Source: Gammaproteobacteria bacterium (GTDB lineage: Bacteria; Pseudomonadota; Gammaproteobacteria; Burkholderiales; Burkholderiaceae_B). From it: a DNA stretch of 64,000 nucleotides. The notes under the pieces were generated by a model. The model had not been told where the DNA came from. It worked only from the letters and a program-made list of their open reading frames with translations, and made no database searches. Both the position numbers and the translations under genes were made by a program. Location of the stretch: positions 1 to 64,000 of the forward strand of contig JAURJT010000045.1 of assembly GCA_030832095.1 (NCBI GenBank), written 5' to 3'. Each line of letters begins with the position of its first letter. The stretch's first letter is position 1. Below, in pieces: positions 17,945 through 27,240 of the stretch.

Positions 17945-19096
17945 AGCGTAGCCAACAAGCAAAGCTGGGATTGTGCAAACGATAAAACCTAAGCTGTAAC
18001 TGCCACTGAGCCCCAACAGTATTGAAAATACCGTTGGAGCCGATAGCGCACCGAGTTGGCCAAACGACAACACGCCACCGGTCACGGCACCGCGCATCCC
18101 CTCTGGCGCTGCATTGGCAGTTTCAGCGAGCAGGACACCGTGCCATGACAGCGCTGTGGCGCTAATGATCGCTGCAATCGTACCCACCAAAATCGTGGGC
18201 CAACCCTCGCGGCAGAGACTGAGCGCGATCATGCTAGCGCCCATCCCAAATGCTAAGACCGCCATGACGATTCTAGGTTGAATATAGCCACTACCAAGTA
18301 GTCCCCAGACAATGCGGCCTGGCACAGCAATCGCGACTGCGATCGAAAAGACAAATCCCGCCGCCACGAGCGTGTAGCCCAGTGTGGTCAGGTACACCAC
18401 AAAATAGACAGTAAAAATAGTTTGTGCTGCATTAAACGCAAAGCAAGTAAAGGCAAGGTTGCGCAGCGTTTTGGTACCAATGACTGATTTCAGCGTGGTA
18501 GAAAAATCCGACAAATGAAAGCTGCGTGTTGCGATGCGATCATCGTCGAAGAGTTTACGTAAGGGTTGCAGCATCAAAGTAAAAACAAGGCAAGCGAGCG
18601 CCGCAATGAGCATGGTGTAGTGCCAGTTAAAGGCTTCGGTGAGTCGAGGCCCCAGTAAACCAGCAAGCAACAGCCCGGCAGGTACTGCCGTTTGTTTAAG
18701 CGAAAAAATCAAAGGCATGTAGCGAGGCGGCGATACGCGTCCAAGCAGGTGGGAGCTCGCTGGTGTAGAGACGGCGGCCCCTCCGCCACCAATCAACGCC
18801 GAAAGCACCAACATCAAGGGAGAATCAAGTGTTGCCAGCGCCATCCCCAACGCCAACATCACCAAGGCGACTTGACTCATGCGCAAGGCGCCATAGCGAA
18901 TGATGAAGCTGCCGCACCCCAGTTGAGTGGCTAACGACGCGACTGCGCCGATCGAGAAATACACCCCGATCCAAGCAGAATCCAGCATCAGGTGCGCAAT
19001 CATGGCGGGGGCAAGCACCGCGGGTAAGGCTCGCCCAAGTGCAATAAAGGTCTGCTGAAAAAACATTGCCCCGAGGGCAAGTAAAAGGTGTTTCAC
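17921..19096 (-). CDS. MFS permease
   Basis: A 391-residue major facilitator with twelve predicted hydrophobic segments and a central cytoplasmic loop (LRKLFDDDRIATRS, about residue 195). The start is GTG. It is probably a proton-coupled importer or exporter of a small organic molecule handled by the adjacent monooxygenase, hydrolase and amidohydrolase genes (inference). The gene ends inside the last codons of the convergent hydrolase gene. A motif shared with another promoter lies upstream at 19168-19182. Confidence 0.85.
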   Translation of the reverse strand: MKHLLLALGAMFFQQTFIALGRALPAVLAPAMIAHLMLDSAWIGVYFSIGAVASLATQLGCGSFIIRYGALRMSQVALVMLALGMALATLDSPLMLVLSALIGGGGAAVSTPASSHLLGRVSPPRYMPLIFSLKQTAVPAGLLLAGLLGPRLTEAFNWHYTMLIAALACLVFTLMLQPLRKLFDDDRIATRSFHLSDFSTTLKSVIGTKTLRNLAFTCFAFNAAQTIFTVYFVVYLTTLGYTLVAAGFVFSIAVAIAVPGRIVWGLLGSGYIQPRIVMAVLAFGMGASMIALSLCREGWPTILVGTIAAIISATALSWHGVLLAETANAAPEGMRGAVTGGVLSFGQLGALSAPTVFSILLGLSGSYSLGFIVCTIPALLVGYALVRQRSS

Positions 19097-19167
19097 AAGA
19101 AATCAGTGTTGAAGGCGATAAGTAGAGTGTACGACTTAAAAAAAATAGGCCTTTGAAACACCCTGTT

Positions 19168-19182
19168 GCAACGCACAAAATT
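19168..19182 (-). promoter_or_regulatory. 15-nt motif shared with 36145-36159
   Basis: On the minus strand the sequence is ATTTTGTGCGTTGCA. An identical copy lies upstream of the dioxygenase gene at 35172-36056. Here it is 72-86 bases upstream of the MFS start and there 89-103 bases upstream. The same sequence at similar distances suggests a shared regulator site. Confidence 0.4.
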
Positions 19183-19255
19183 AACAACAAAAGAGGACGC
19201 GCGAGTCTTGTATCGATTGATGAGGCGGTCTAGGCGATGACGCACTAGCAGATGC

Positions 19256-20239
19256 TCAGGGAGAGGTTCTGATATTTTCAGTCTTGACTAATTGACGCAG
19301 TCGTTCGATGTCCGCGTTGATCATGGCAGAAAAATCTTCGGGGCTTCCGCCGTCGATTTCAAGGCCCAGGGCGGTAAAGCGCTCTTTGATGTCGGAGGCC
19401 TGCAGAATGTGGTTGAAATCACGATTGAGCTTGTGCACGATCGAGTCAGGCGTGGCTGCTGGCACCGAGACTCCGAACCAAATTTTGTCGTTGAAGTCAC
19501 GTACGCCCTGTTCGGCCATGGTTGGCACATTAGGAAAGGCAGCCAGGCGCCTCTGGCTTGATACGCCAAGCACCTTCAGCTTGTTTGCATCAAGTAGGGC
19601 AAAAATTGATACGGGTGTGGTGAAGATCAGTGATATTTGTCCGCCGACCACATCGGCTAGCGCCGGCGCCGCTCCTTTGTATGGAATATGTCGAATCTCG
19701 ACATTCGCGGCCCGATTAAATAGTTCAAGAGCGAAATGGCTGCTGCCACCTGCGCCAGATGAACCTCCCGTCAGTTCGCCAGGTTTGGCTTTTGCGAGCG
19801 CGATTAAATCAGTGACGGTTGACGCCGAAAAATCCTTTCGCGTGCTCAGCATTAAGGGTGCAGATCCTAGCAAAACGACGTGAGCAAAATCGCGATTCGA
19901 GTAGGTCGAGTGTTGATTTAAAACGTGCTGAATCGCGTTGGAGCCTGGGTTGGTCATCAGTAGCGTGTAGCCATCCGGTGCTGCCTGAGCCACCAGGCTG
20001 GCGCCGATCGTGCCTCCGGCCCCCGCACGATTTTCGATGACGATGGGCTGCCCCCATTTTTGCAACAGTTTTTGAGCGAGCAGTCGGGCGACAACGTCGT
20101 TTGATGCGCCTGCAGAGTAAGGGATGATCCAGCGAACCGGTTTGACGGGGAAGTCTTGTGAGGCCGCCGTCTGTGAAAGGCACCCCAGCGACAGTGCGCT
20201 TACAGAGATTAATCGCCGATAAAACTTTGAACGAATCAT
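19256..20239 (-). CDS. Bug-family tripartite tricarboxylate transporter receptor
   Basis: About 327 residues from the ATG at 20239, which places a clean signal peptide (MIRSKFYRRLISVSALS, cleavage near TAASQ) at the N-terminus; the frame stays open to 20299. The ligand loop is IPYSAGASNDVVAR, keeping the conserved Asp, and APDGYT follows. It is divergent from another Bug gene at 20373. Two receptors sharing a short promoter region is unusual and recurs at 22.8-23.9 kb. Confidence 0.9.
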   Translation of the reverse strand: MIRSKFYRRLISVSALSLGCLSQTAASQDFPVKPVRWIIPYSAGASNDVVARLLAQKLLQKWGQPIVIENRAGAGGTIGASLVAQAAPDGYTLLMTNPGSNAIQHVLNQHSTYSNRDFAHVVLLGSAPLMLSTRKDFSASTVTDLIALAKAKPGELTGGSSGAGGSSHFALELFNRAANVEIRHIPYKGAAPALADVVGGQISLIFTTPVSIFALLDANKLKVLGVSSQRRLAAFPNVPTMAEQGVRDFNDKIWFGVSVPAATPDSIVHKLNRDFNHILQASDIKERFTALGLEIDGGSPEDFSAMINADIERLRQLVKTENIRTSP

Positions 20240-20372
20240 TATGAGAATTATTTTTTTTGAATGTGCTCTTGTGGTACGCTTTTGTGAGTGTACTCGCACT
20301 CTTATCGAGAGTTATTAAGCGCGGTCATCTCTCAACCTAGAATAAAACATCACTAAATGAAGTCGAGACAAG

Positions 20373-21332
20373 ATGAAGAATAAATTCATTACGCTTTTGT
20401 TAATGCTCGCTACAGTATATGTTGGTGGTGCGCAGGCAGCATGGCCAGACAAGCCGATACAAATGATCGTCGCCTATCCCCCAGGTGGGTTTACTGACTC
20501 CTTGGCGCGTGCAGTGGCTAAGCCCTTGGGAGAAAGGTTAGGTCAGCAGGTCATTGTTCAAAACATTTCGGGCGGTGGCGGCAATATCGGCGCCGCTCGG
20601 GCCGCCAAGGCTGCGCCCGACGGATATACGGTTTACGTTGGCAATAACGCAACCGTTACGATTAACACGCTTGTCTACAAGACCTTGCCCTTTGATCCTT
20701 TAAAAGATCTTGAACCAGTGGCCTTGATCGGCGGCAGTCGGGCGATTTTGGTTGTCACGCCGGGGCTAGCGATCAAATCAATCCCTGAATTGATCGCGCT
20801 AGCCAAAGCTAAGCCTGGCGTATTGAACTATGGCTCAAGCGGCACGGGCGGTGTCAGCCATTTGGCCGGTGAACTGTTTGATGCAGATCACGGTATCAAA
20901 ATGACGCACGTCCCTTACAAAGGGACTGCCCCCGCGATGGCTGACTTACTCGGTGGGCAGCTGCAAGTCATGTTTAGCGACACGGCGATTCCGCACATCA
21001 ATGCCGGCAAGCTCATTGCCTTAGCAATCTCGGGCACAACCCGCTCAAAGCAAGCGCCAAATATTCCGACGTTTTCTGAGTTAGGCGTCAAGGGCTTTGA
21101 TACTTACACGTGGTTTGGTGTGATGGTGCCCAAGGGAACAGACGCCGCAATCATACAGAGACTGAATAAAGAGTTAACGGTCGTTACAAAAGATCCATCC
21201 TTACAGGCTTGGGCAGAGTCCCAGAACGGTGACATGATGAATAGCACGCCAGCAGAGTTTGCTGCCGCAATCAAAGCAGACTTGGCCAAGTGGAAAAAAG
21301 TGATTGACCAGACGGGTGTAGTCGCTGAGTAG
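20373..21332 (+). CDS. Bug-family tripartite tricarboxylate transporter receptor
   Basis: A 319-residue receptor with a signal peptide ending at AQAAW, ligand loop VAYPPGGFTDSLAR and APDGYT. GAGACA precedes the ATG. The gene lies 34 bases upstream of a TauD/TfdA-type dioxygenase gene and is probably cotranscribed with it, so its ligand may be the dioxygenase substrate or an accompanying carboxylate (inference). Confidence 0.9.
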   Translation: MKNKFITLLLMLATVYVGGAQAAWPDKPIQMIVAYPPGGFTDSLARAVAKPLGERLGQQVIVQNISGGGGNIGAARAAKAAPDGYTVYVGNNATVTINTLVYKTLPFDPLKDLEPVALIGGSRAILVVTPGLAIKSIPELIALAKAKPGVLNYGSSGTGGVSHLAGELFDADHGIKMTHVPYKGTAPAMADLLGGQLQVMFSDTAIPHINAGKLIALAISGTTRSKQAPNIPTFSELGVKGFDTYTWFGVMVPKGTDAAIIQRLNKELTVVTKDPSLQAWAESQNGDMMNSTPAEFAAAIKADLAKWKKVIDQTGVVAE

Positions 21333-21366
21333 AATAAGTTTTCGTTGTTAACTCTCGGAGCCACGC

Positions 21367-22251
21367 ATGGCCATCACTCTATATCCTGTGAAAGCAGACT
21401 TCATGGCCGAAATCGGCGACGTAGATCTGAGTCTGCCGTTGTCTGATGAAGACCGTGTTGCGATTAAAGCCGCGTTTTTTAAATATAGTGTGCTAGTGTT
21501 TCCAGGCCAAGAATTGACTTCGGCCCAACACATTGCGTTTGCAGAAGTGTTCGGTCCGATGGAACAAAATATCAACACCTATGCCGATGAGGTAAAAAAA
21601 TACCGAATCGATACACGCATTGCCGACGTTTCAAATTTAGGTGACGAAAACGAAATCCTTGCGGTGAATAGCCGTAAGCGGATGTCAGGCCTCGCCAATC
21701 GTCTATGGCATACCGATAGTATTTTTAGACACTTACCAGCCTTGACATCGTTGTTGTACGGGCGTTCGATCGCTCCGGTAGGCGGGCGTACCGAATTTGC
21801 AGATATGCGTGCGGCTTACGATGCTTTGCCTGGTGCGACTAAAACTAAACTCGACAAGATGATTGTTGAGCACTCGATTTTTCATTCGCGTGCAAAACTT
21901 GGCTTTACTGACTTTACCGAAAAAGAACGCGCTTCGTTGCCGCCGGCCAAGCAGGTGATGGTGCGCACGATTCCTGAAACAGGGCGACGCAATTTGTATC
22001 TTGCCTCGCATGCGATGAGAGTGATCGGGATGTCTGATGAAGACAGTGAAAAGCTATTTCAAGAGCTCACTGAGCACGCAACACAGCCGCAATTTGTGCT
22101 GTCCCATCGTTGGCGTGTGAATGATTTGGTGATGTGGGATAACCGTTGCACCATGCATCGGGGGACAGATTTTGATGATTGGCGCTGGAAGCGCGATGTG
22201 CAGCGCGCGACCGTATCTGATATTGGCAATACGGTCGAGCTTTCTGCTTAA
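21367..22251 (+). CDS. TauD/TfdA-family 2-oxoglutarate/Fe(II) dioxygenase
   Basis: A 294-residue non-heme iron oxygenase. LWHTDS near residue 116 supplies the HxD pair, and MHRGTDF near residue 262 the distal His; WKRDVQRATV contains the Arg that binds 2-oxoglutarate. CGGAG lies seven bases before the ATG. The family hydroxylates sulfonates, phenoxyacids or other carboxylic acids, releasing succinate and CO2. Upstream and cotranscribed is a Bug receptor; the convergent neighbour is a cupin. The specific substrate is unknown. Confidence 0.9.
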   Translation: MAITLYPVKADFMAEIGDVDLSLPLSDEDRVAIKAAFFKYSVLVFPGQELTSAQHIAFAEVFGPMEQNINTYADEVKKYRIDTRIADVSNLGDENEILAVNSRKRMSGLANRLWHTDSIFRHLPALTSLLYGRSIAPVGGRTEFADMRAAYDALPGATKTKLDKMIVEHSIFHSRAKLGFTDFTEKERASLPPAKQVMVRTIPETGRRNLYLASHAMRVIGMSDEDSEKLFQELTEHATQPQFVLSHRWRVNDLVMWDNRCTMHRGTDFDDWRWKRDVQRATVSDIGNTVELSA

Positions 22252-22754
22252 CGATGTGTTGATAACGCTTGCGAGGGAGCGCTGGCGTGAATCACGCCCT
22301 TGTTCCAGTTGTCGACGTACTCTTCGATAGAAAGTGCCCAGCCATTGGCCATGTTTTCATCAAAATATTCAAATAACAGGCCGTCGACTGCGGTCATCGA
22401 TAGCAGGATGGTTCCTCCGTCTTGGCCGCCGTGTTCGTCATGTGGCAGTGCGTCAGCTGCAGCCAAGGCGTAGTCGCCTTTTTTTCGGTGGATTTTTTTT
22501 GTCGTGCCATCTGGCAGCATCTCGGTTAAAAACTGCTCGCCTTCTAAGACGAGAGTGACCGTAGAGGCAAGGTGGCGATGACGCCGACAGTGCCCACCCT
22601 TGCCATAGCGAAGCAGCATATCGAGGCGTCCGCTCGGCAAATCATAGCCTAGCAGGCTGTACTCAAAATCGATATAAAAAGCTGGATCACTGGTGTCATG
22701 CACGTGACGCCATTCGACATTTGTCAGATCAAAGCTAGTTGAAATAACCGGCAT
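22248..22754 (-). CDS. Cupin-domain protein (ring-cleavage-dioxygenase-like)
   Basis: A 168-residue single-domain cupin. Motif 1 is GGHCRRHRHLASTVTLVLEGE (about residues 52-72), with metal-binding His residues and a late Glu; motif 2 contains LPHDEHGG. The arrangement resembles small Fe(II) dioxygenases such as 2,4'-dihydroxyacetophenone dioxygenase-type cupins. It lies just upstream of, and on the same strand as, a Bug receptor gene, and its end overlaps the dioxygenase gene end by 4 bases. A metal-dependent oxygenase or isomerase role is likely but unproven. Confidence 0.75.
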   Translation of the reverse strand: MPVISTSFDLTNVEWRHVHDTSDPAFYIDFEYSLLGYDLPSGRLDMLLRYGKGGHCRRHRHLASTVTLVLEGEQFLTEMLPDGTTKKIHRKKGDYALAAADALPHDEHGGQDGGTILLSMTAVDGLLFEYFDENMANGWALSIEEYVDNWNKGVIHASAPSQALSTHR

Positions 22755-22775
22755 GAGAGGTCTCCGTATTGGCTA

Positions 22776-23741
22776 TTATTCAGGCTGAACGCCCGCATCG
22801 CGCAGGATTTTGACATAGGTTGCCGCTTGCTCTTTGGTGAAGGCGCCAAGTGCTTCGGATGTCGAACCTTGAACTAAAAACTGCTTTTGGTCTAGCTGCT
22901 CTTTGATATCGGGACGATTCAAGACGGCATTCACCGCGGTATTCAAACGCGTAAGCAATTCAGCAGGCAGGTTGGCTGGTGCGTACAAGGCTGCCCATGA
23001 CTGAACTGAAAAGCCATTCACTCCTGCTTCGGCAAAAGTCGGTACATCGGGTGCGAGTGCCGAGCGAGTCGGGAGCGTGATCGCAAGCATTTTGAGCTTA
23101 CCTTCAGCCGCATGTACACCAGCGGTGAAAGGGGTTGAAATCATCAGTTGCACGCGATTGGACACCAGATCAATGACAGCCGCTGGTTCACCCTTGTATG
23201 GCACATGCAGCATCTTCAGATCGCCGGCAAGTGACAAAATTTGAGCGGTTGCCACAATACCTGTGGTGTTGCCAGTGGCATAGGCGAGCTTACCCGGGTT
23301 AGCCTTTGCATACGCGATGAGTTCAGCGATGTTGTTAACCGGTAACTGCGCGTTGGCATACAAAAAGAAGGTGTATCGGCCAATCATTGAAATAGGAGTG
23401 AAATCGCGGATGGGATCATAAGGCGGTTGTTTGCGTAGAGCGGGTACAGCAGCCATTGGGCTATTGGTTGCCACAAGCATCGTGTAGCCATCGGGTGCCG
23501 CTTTGACGACTTCTGTCGCAGCCAGAGCACCATCGGCGCCCGCCTTGTTTTCGACAATCACTTGCTGCCCAAAGCTGGTGCTTAAGCCATTGCCAAGAAT
23601 GCGTGCGACCGTGTCAGTTGCTGAGCCTGCCGGAAAAGGCACGACTAAGCGTATGGTTTTATTAGGATACTGAGCGGCAGCGGTCTGAGCGAGCGTTGCC
23701 AAGATGAATGAGGCGATTAGTTTGGTTACAGCATTACGCAT
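22776..23741 (-). CDS. Bug-family tripartite tricarboxylate transporter receptor
   Basis: A 321-residue receptor with signal peptide (cleavage near AAAQ), ligand loop VPFPAGSATDTVAR and APDGYT. CGGAGA lies five bases before the ATG. It is 21 bases upstream of the cupin gene, so receptor and cupin form a two-gene minus-strand operon. It is divergent from a further Bug gene at 23939. Confidence 0.9.
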   Translation of the reverse strand: MRNAVTKLIASFILATLAQTAAAQYPNKTIRLVVPFPAGSATDTVARILGNGLSTSFGQQVIVENKAGADGALAATEVVKAAPDGYTMLVATNSPMAAVPALRKQPPYDPIRDFTPISMIGRYTFFLYANAQLPVNNIAELIAYAKANPGKLAYATGNTTGIVATAQILSLAGDLKMLHVPYKGEPAAVIDLVSNRVQLMISTPFTAGVHAAEGKLKMLAITLPTRSALAPDVPTFAEAGVNGFSVQSWAALYAPANLPAELLTRLNTAVNAVLNRPDIKEQLDQKQFLVQGSTSEALGAFTKEQAATYVKILRDAGVQPE

Positions 23742-23938
23742 TTAGATCTCCGAAGGGTATTTTTTTTGGGTGGGCTCGAGGCATCACGCAATCACTGTTT
23801 AGATCGAGCCGTGCATCCAATTCAGCAAAGTGTAAACCGAGAGTGCGAAAATACAAGGTATTGTTCACTTTGGAACAGGCAGTTATGATTCGCTAGAATT
23901 GGTCGGTTTTCATATAAAAGAATAAAAAGCAGTTCAGC

Positions 23939-24931
23939 ATGCACTCGGAGACACTTTTGATTACACGCAAGCTAGGTGCCATCGCTTTAGTTGTAGGCCT
24001 GTTTGGCGCACCGTCTGTCGGATCTGCGACAGACTATCCCTCAGCCAAACCGATCAAAATGGTAGTCGGATTTACTGCTGGAGGGGCAGCCGACAAGCTT
24101 GCACGTCCGGTGGCCGATCGTATGGCAAAATTTTTAGGTCAAACGATCGTGATGGAGTATCGCCCTGGCGTGGCTGGGGGGATTGCTTTAGAGCTCGTTG
24201 CGCGTGCGCCAGCTGATGGCTATACGATTCACCTCACGTCGCAAGGCCCCATGACTTTTGGGCCCTCGTTACGCAAGGCGAACTTTGATCCAGTCAATGA
24301 TTTCACACCCATCGGGATGGTGTCCAGTGGCGGTTCACTGATTGCGGTCTTACCCACGTCACAGGCTAAAGATGTTAAGAGTTTTATCGCCTTAGCAAAA
24401 GCAAACCCAACGCAGTGGAGCTATGGCACGTCAGGGATCGGAGGATCGGGTCATTTGGCGGCCGAGCAGTTTAAGATTGCAACGGGGTTGCAAATTTCTC
24501 ATGTGCCCTACAAGGGCGGGGCTGGCGCCTTAACCGATTTATTGGGTGGCCATATTCCAGTTTTGTTTTCGTCAATCGGCTCAATCGCCACCAACGTTGA
24601 GGCAGGGCAAGTCACAGCCCTTGCCGTGAGTTCGATTGCCCGTAGTAGTTTGTTTCCGAACGTGCCCACCATTGCTGAAAGTGGCTTTCCGGGGTTTGAT
24701 TCACCGGTGTGGTTTGGCGTTGTGGGGCCTGCAGGTCTGCCTGCAGCGATTACAACTAAACTGGTTGCGGCACTCAATGCCGCGATGGACGACCCTGAGG
24801 TGCTAAAGGTTATTCGACAGGATGGCTACGAGCCGCTAAAAATGACGCCCGAGCAAATGAAGGCAGCCATTCAAAGTGAATTGAAGCAGTGGGCCGATTT
24901 GATTAAAAAGACTGGGATGAAGGCGGACTGA
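23939..24931 (+). CDS. Bug-family tripartite tricarboxylate transporter receptor (divergent ligand loop)
   Basis: A 330-residue receptor with a signal peptide ending near GSATD. The ligand loop is VGFTAGGAADKLAR, and the second loop is PADGYT; the region between them (MEYRPGVAGG) departs from the usual ENRxGAxG. This suggests a different ligand class from its neighbours. It appears monocistronic; a possible TTGGAA/TAGAAT promoter lies just upstream. No enzyme gene follows on the same strand. Confidence 0.88.
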   Translation: MHSETLLITRKLGAIALVVGLFGAPSVGSATDYPSAKPIKMVVGFTAGGAADKLARPVADRMAKFLGQTIVMEYRPGVAGGIALELVARAPADGYTIHLTSQGPMTFGPSLRKANFDPVNDFTPIGMVSSGGSLIAVLPTSQAKDVKSFIALAKANPTQWSYGTSGIGGSGHLAAEQFKIATGLQISHVPYKGGAGALTDLLGGHIPVLFSSIGSIATNVEAGQVTALAVSSIARSSLFPNVPTIAESGFPGFDSPVWFGVVGPAGLPAAITTKLVAALNAAMDDPEVLKVIRQDGYEPLKMTPEQMKAAIQSELKQWADLIKKTGMKAD

Positions 24932-25006
24932 ACATGTAGTCGCACACCCCGGGGCGAGGTCTATCGTTTCGGTAGGTTCCTGTTGCTGACAGCATTCATG
25001 TGCAGT

Positions 25007-25633
25007 TCACTGGGTGCCGGTGACTTCAAGCATGACCTCGTTGCGTCGTAAAAACCAAAGTGTCCAAGGCGGATCATAGCGGGCCAGCGAAGGCGTGCCG
25101 ACAGCTGTCAACTTTTGCTGAGCGATAAAGGCGCGTAACACATTGGTTTGTTGTTCGACATCGTTGTCGTCGACTAGCCCCGAAAAACGTACGACGGCAA
25201 GTCGCTTGGGTGGTAAAGAGACAAGTCGAACCTTTGGATCATTCGGTGTTGGCAGAGTGTCAAGTGTGTAGCTGGCAGGCATAATGAAACGAATGACCCA
25301 GCCCGAAGGGTCAGGACTTTGCATGACGGGTGCGGTCATGGCGATTTTCTCATTTGGCGATTCGTTTTGAATCACTGGTGCGGTCATGGCAATACTCTGT
25401 TTGCGCGTATTGCCGCCAAAGATGTATCCAGCCAGCAAGCGAAACCCTGCACTGACGGCATCGCTACGCTCGCCGGACACGGTCACCTCGGCAGCGATCA
25501 AAGCGGGGTATTCTCTGATCTCAAAGGGCGTCTGTTGCAAGATGCTTCGATAAGAGGGTTCTTCAGTCGCCATGGCGATACCGGTTAGCGTTGAGAGCAA
25601 TAAGAGAGTGCACAACAAAAGTTTTTGTATCAT
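25007..25633 (-). CDS. SOUL-family heme-binding protein
   Basis: A 208-residue protein with a signal peptide (cleavage near AMATE) and a SOUL domain. PFEIREYPALIAAEV opens the fold, and two IAMTAPV repeats (about residues 85-110), typical of the family, follow. FRLLAGYIFGGN is also conserved. SOUL proteins bind heme or other tetrapyrroles; bacterial roles are poorly known. It is divergent from the outer-membrane-like gene at 25687. Confidence 0.88.
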   Translation of the reverse strand: MIQKLLLCTLLLLSTLTGIAMATEEPSYRSILQQTPFEIREYPALIAAEVTVSGERSDAVSAGFRLLAGYIFGGNTRKQSIAMTAPVIQNESPNEKIAMTAPVMQSPDPSGWVIRFIMPASYTLDTLPTPNDPKVRLVSLPPKRLAVVRFSGLVDDNDVEQQTNVLRAFIAQQKLTAVGTPSLARYDPPWTLWFLRRNEVMLEVTGTQ

Positions 25634-25686
25634 GATGTCGATTAAGAAGTGAAGGACACGTGCATAGTCTAACTGCTAAGGGCACC

Positions 25687-26331
25687 ATGCAGTCTCTCAA
25701 GAGCAGTCAATCGATTGACATAGCGGCTTGGCGCAAGCCTGGCTTAGTGTTTGTCAGTTTGGTATTTGGTTTGGTCGTTTGCCTCAGTACCCCAATGGCC
25801 AAGGCGACAGAGCTTCCGGCTGCAGCGAAGTATTTTTTTGTCAATACCTACCTCATAGATATCGGTCAGGGTTCGCAATTGTCGCAAGTGATGCGCGCCT
25901 CGCAAATTGGGGGATTCGAAACCGCCAACGGAAACTGGGTCAGCTTTAAGGGTTGGTATTCGACCAAGTGGACAGACTCGCGTTTGGCAATGATGACCCA
26001 ATTGACGCCCTGGCTTGGTTTAATTTGGGGCGCTAGCACAGGCGAATTCGGCGAAAAATATACGATCGATCCAAGCGTTAAAGTCGGTTTGGTTGTTCGC
26101 CATGACTTTGCTAAGAACTCAAGTTTGTCGTTCAAAGCAACCACTATCCTGGGCGGCAGTTTAAGAGAGAAATCGTGTATCGCAGATTACGGCGAAATCG
26201 GTGGGCAACAAAAAGTGAATTGCCGTTTGGCGGCAACGCCGCTTGCACCCACTGATACCTTGCAGTACCTGTACAACATGAGGCCACTCAATTCTTATTT
26301 TCTGTCCCTTCAGTACTCACTTTCATTTTAG
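25687..26331 (+). CDS. Putative outer-membrane beta-barrel protein
   Basis: About 214 residues. A membrane-spanning signal-like segment (LVFVSLVFGLVVCLSTPMAKA) is followed by short alternating amphipathic strands and a C-terminus ending in aromatic and hydrophobic residues with a final Phe (SLQYSLSF), the usual BAM recognition pattern. Two cysteines (CIADYG and CRLAAT) may pair. I do not recognise a family. The frame also permits a GTG start at 25660; the ATG at 25687 is preceded by AAGGG. It lies 30 bases before a subtilase gene, so they are probably cotranscribed. Confidence 0.6.
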   Translation: MQSLKSSQSIDIAAWRKPGLVFVSLVFGLVVCLSTPMAKATELPAAAKYFFVNTYLIDIGQGSQLSQVMRASQIGGFETANGNWVSFKGWYSTKWTDSRLAMMTQLTPWLGLIWGASTGEFGEKYTIDPSVKVGLVVRHDFAKNSSLSFKATTILGGSLREKSCIADYGEIGGQQKVNCRLAATPLAPTDTLQYLYNMRPLNSYFLSLQYSLSF

Positions 26332-26361
26332 AAATTTACCAATCGAGGCTAGACCAGTGCC

Positions 26362-27228
26362 ATGATGATAATGAAACAGACTCTTTCGATGACCGCGCTT
26401 AGCCTGTCAATGTCAATGTCAGTGTTTGCGATTGCGAACGCGCAACAGGCGTGGATGAGCCCCGAGGTCGGTACGGCTTGGTCACAAGGCTATTTAGGAC
26501 AGGGCGTTCGAATCAATATGATCGATGATTTCGGTTCGACCTGTGAGCGAGCCTTTGCAAGATGCCATGGTGCTTGGACAACTTGGCAGGCACAGTTAGT
26601 GGCGCCTCGCGCCTCGGTGGTCACGCATGAGGCGGTAACGGGAGTCGTTGGGCTAGTCGCCTCGACGTTAAATGTTTTCAACTTGTCTTATAGCTTTTAC
26701 AGCAGCCTCACGTCTTTTCCGACTGAGTTGGCTTTGTTAGGCTATGCACAAAGCGGTAGCGCGGTGATTGTTAAGTCTGCAGGTAACAGCAGTATCCCCG
26801 TCGGTGCGGCGGTGCCATCGGGCGAGTACCGAGGCAGAGTGGATAATCTGGCAGTTAGCCTCGCTGGGCAGCCTTCGGCGATCTTGGTAGGTGCCCTAGC
26901 AAAGAACGGCACGCCGGCAAACCCCGCGTCAATGGCCAGCTATTCAAATGTCGCAGGTACGAGCCCTGTTGTACAAAGAAATTTTTTGGTTGTTGGTGTA
27001 GAAAGCAGTGCCATGGGAGGGCTAGCCGGGACCTCGTTTGCGGCTCCCATCGTTTCGGGTTATGCCGCAATTGTTGGAAGCAAGTTCACGACGGCCAACG
27101 CAACGGCGGTGGCGAATCAGTTGTTGAACACTGCTCGAACCGATACCGTGACAGGTTATAACGCTGCGATCTATGGGCGCGGTGAGGCTAGCCTCACTCG
27201 CGCCTTAGCACCAGCAAGCATTCGCTAA
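26362..27228 (+). CDS. Secreted subtilisin-like (S8) serine protease, divergent
   Basis: A 288-residue protein with a signal peptide (cleavage near ANAQQ). Subtilase elements in order: catalytic Asp in MIDDFG (about 55), a degenerate His motif VVTHEAVTG (about 89) in place of HGTHVAG, oxyanion Asn in SAGNSS (about 142) and catalytic Ser in GTSFAAPIVSG (about 225). Two Cys flank ERAFAR and may pair. There is no propeptide or C-terminal barrel; the preceding gene encodes a candidate barrel protein. Activity is plausible because D, H, N and S can all be placed, but the His placement is uncertain. Confidence 0.75.
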   Translation: MMIMKQTLSMTALSLSMSMSVFAIANAQQAWMSPEVGTAWSQGYLGQGVRINMIDDFGSTCERAFARCHGAWTTWQAQLVAPRASVVTHEAVTGVVGLVASTLNVFNLSYSFYSSLTSFPTELALLGYAQSGSAVIVKSAGNSSIPVGAAVPSGEYRGRVDNLAVSLAGQPSAILVGALAKNGTPANPASMASYSNVAGTSPVVQRNFLVVGVESSAMGGLAGTSFAAPIVSGYAAIVGSKFTTANATAVANQLLNTARTDTVTGYNAAIYGRGEASLTRALAPASIR

Positions 27229-27240
27229 CAGAGAAACACT

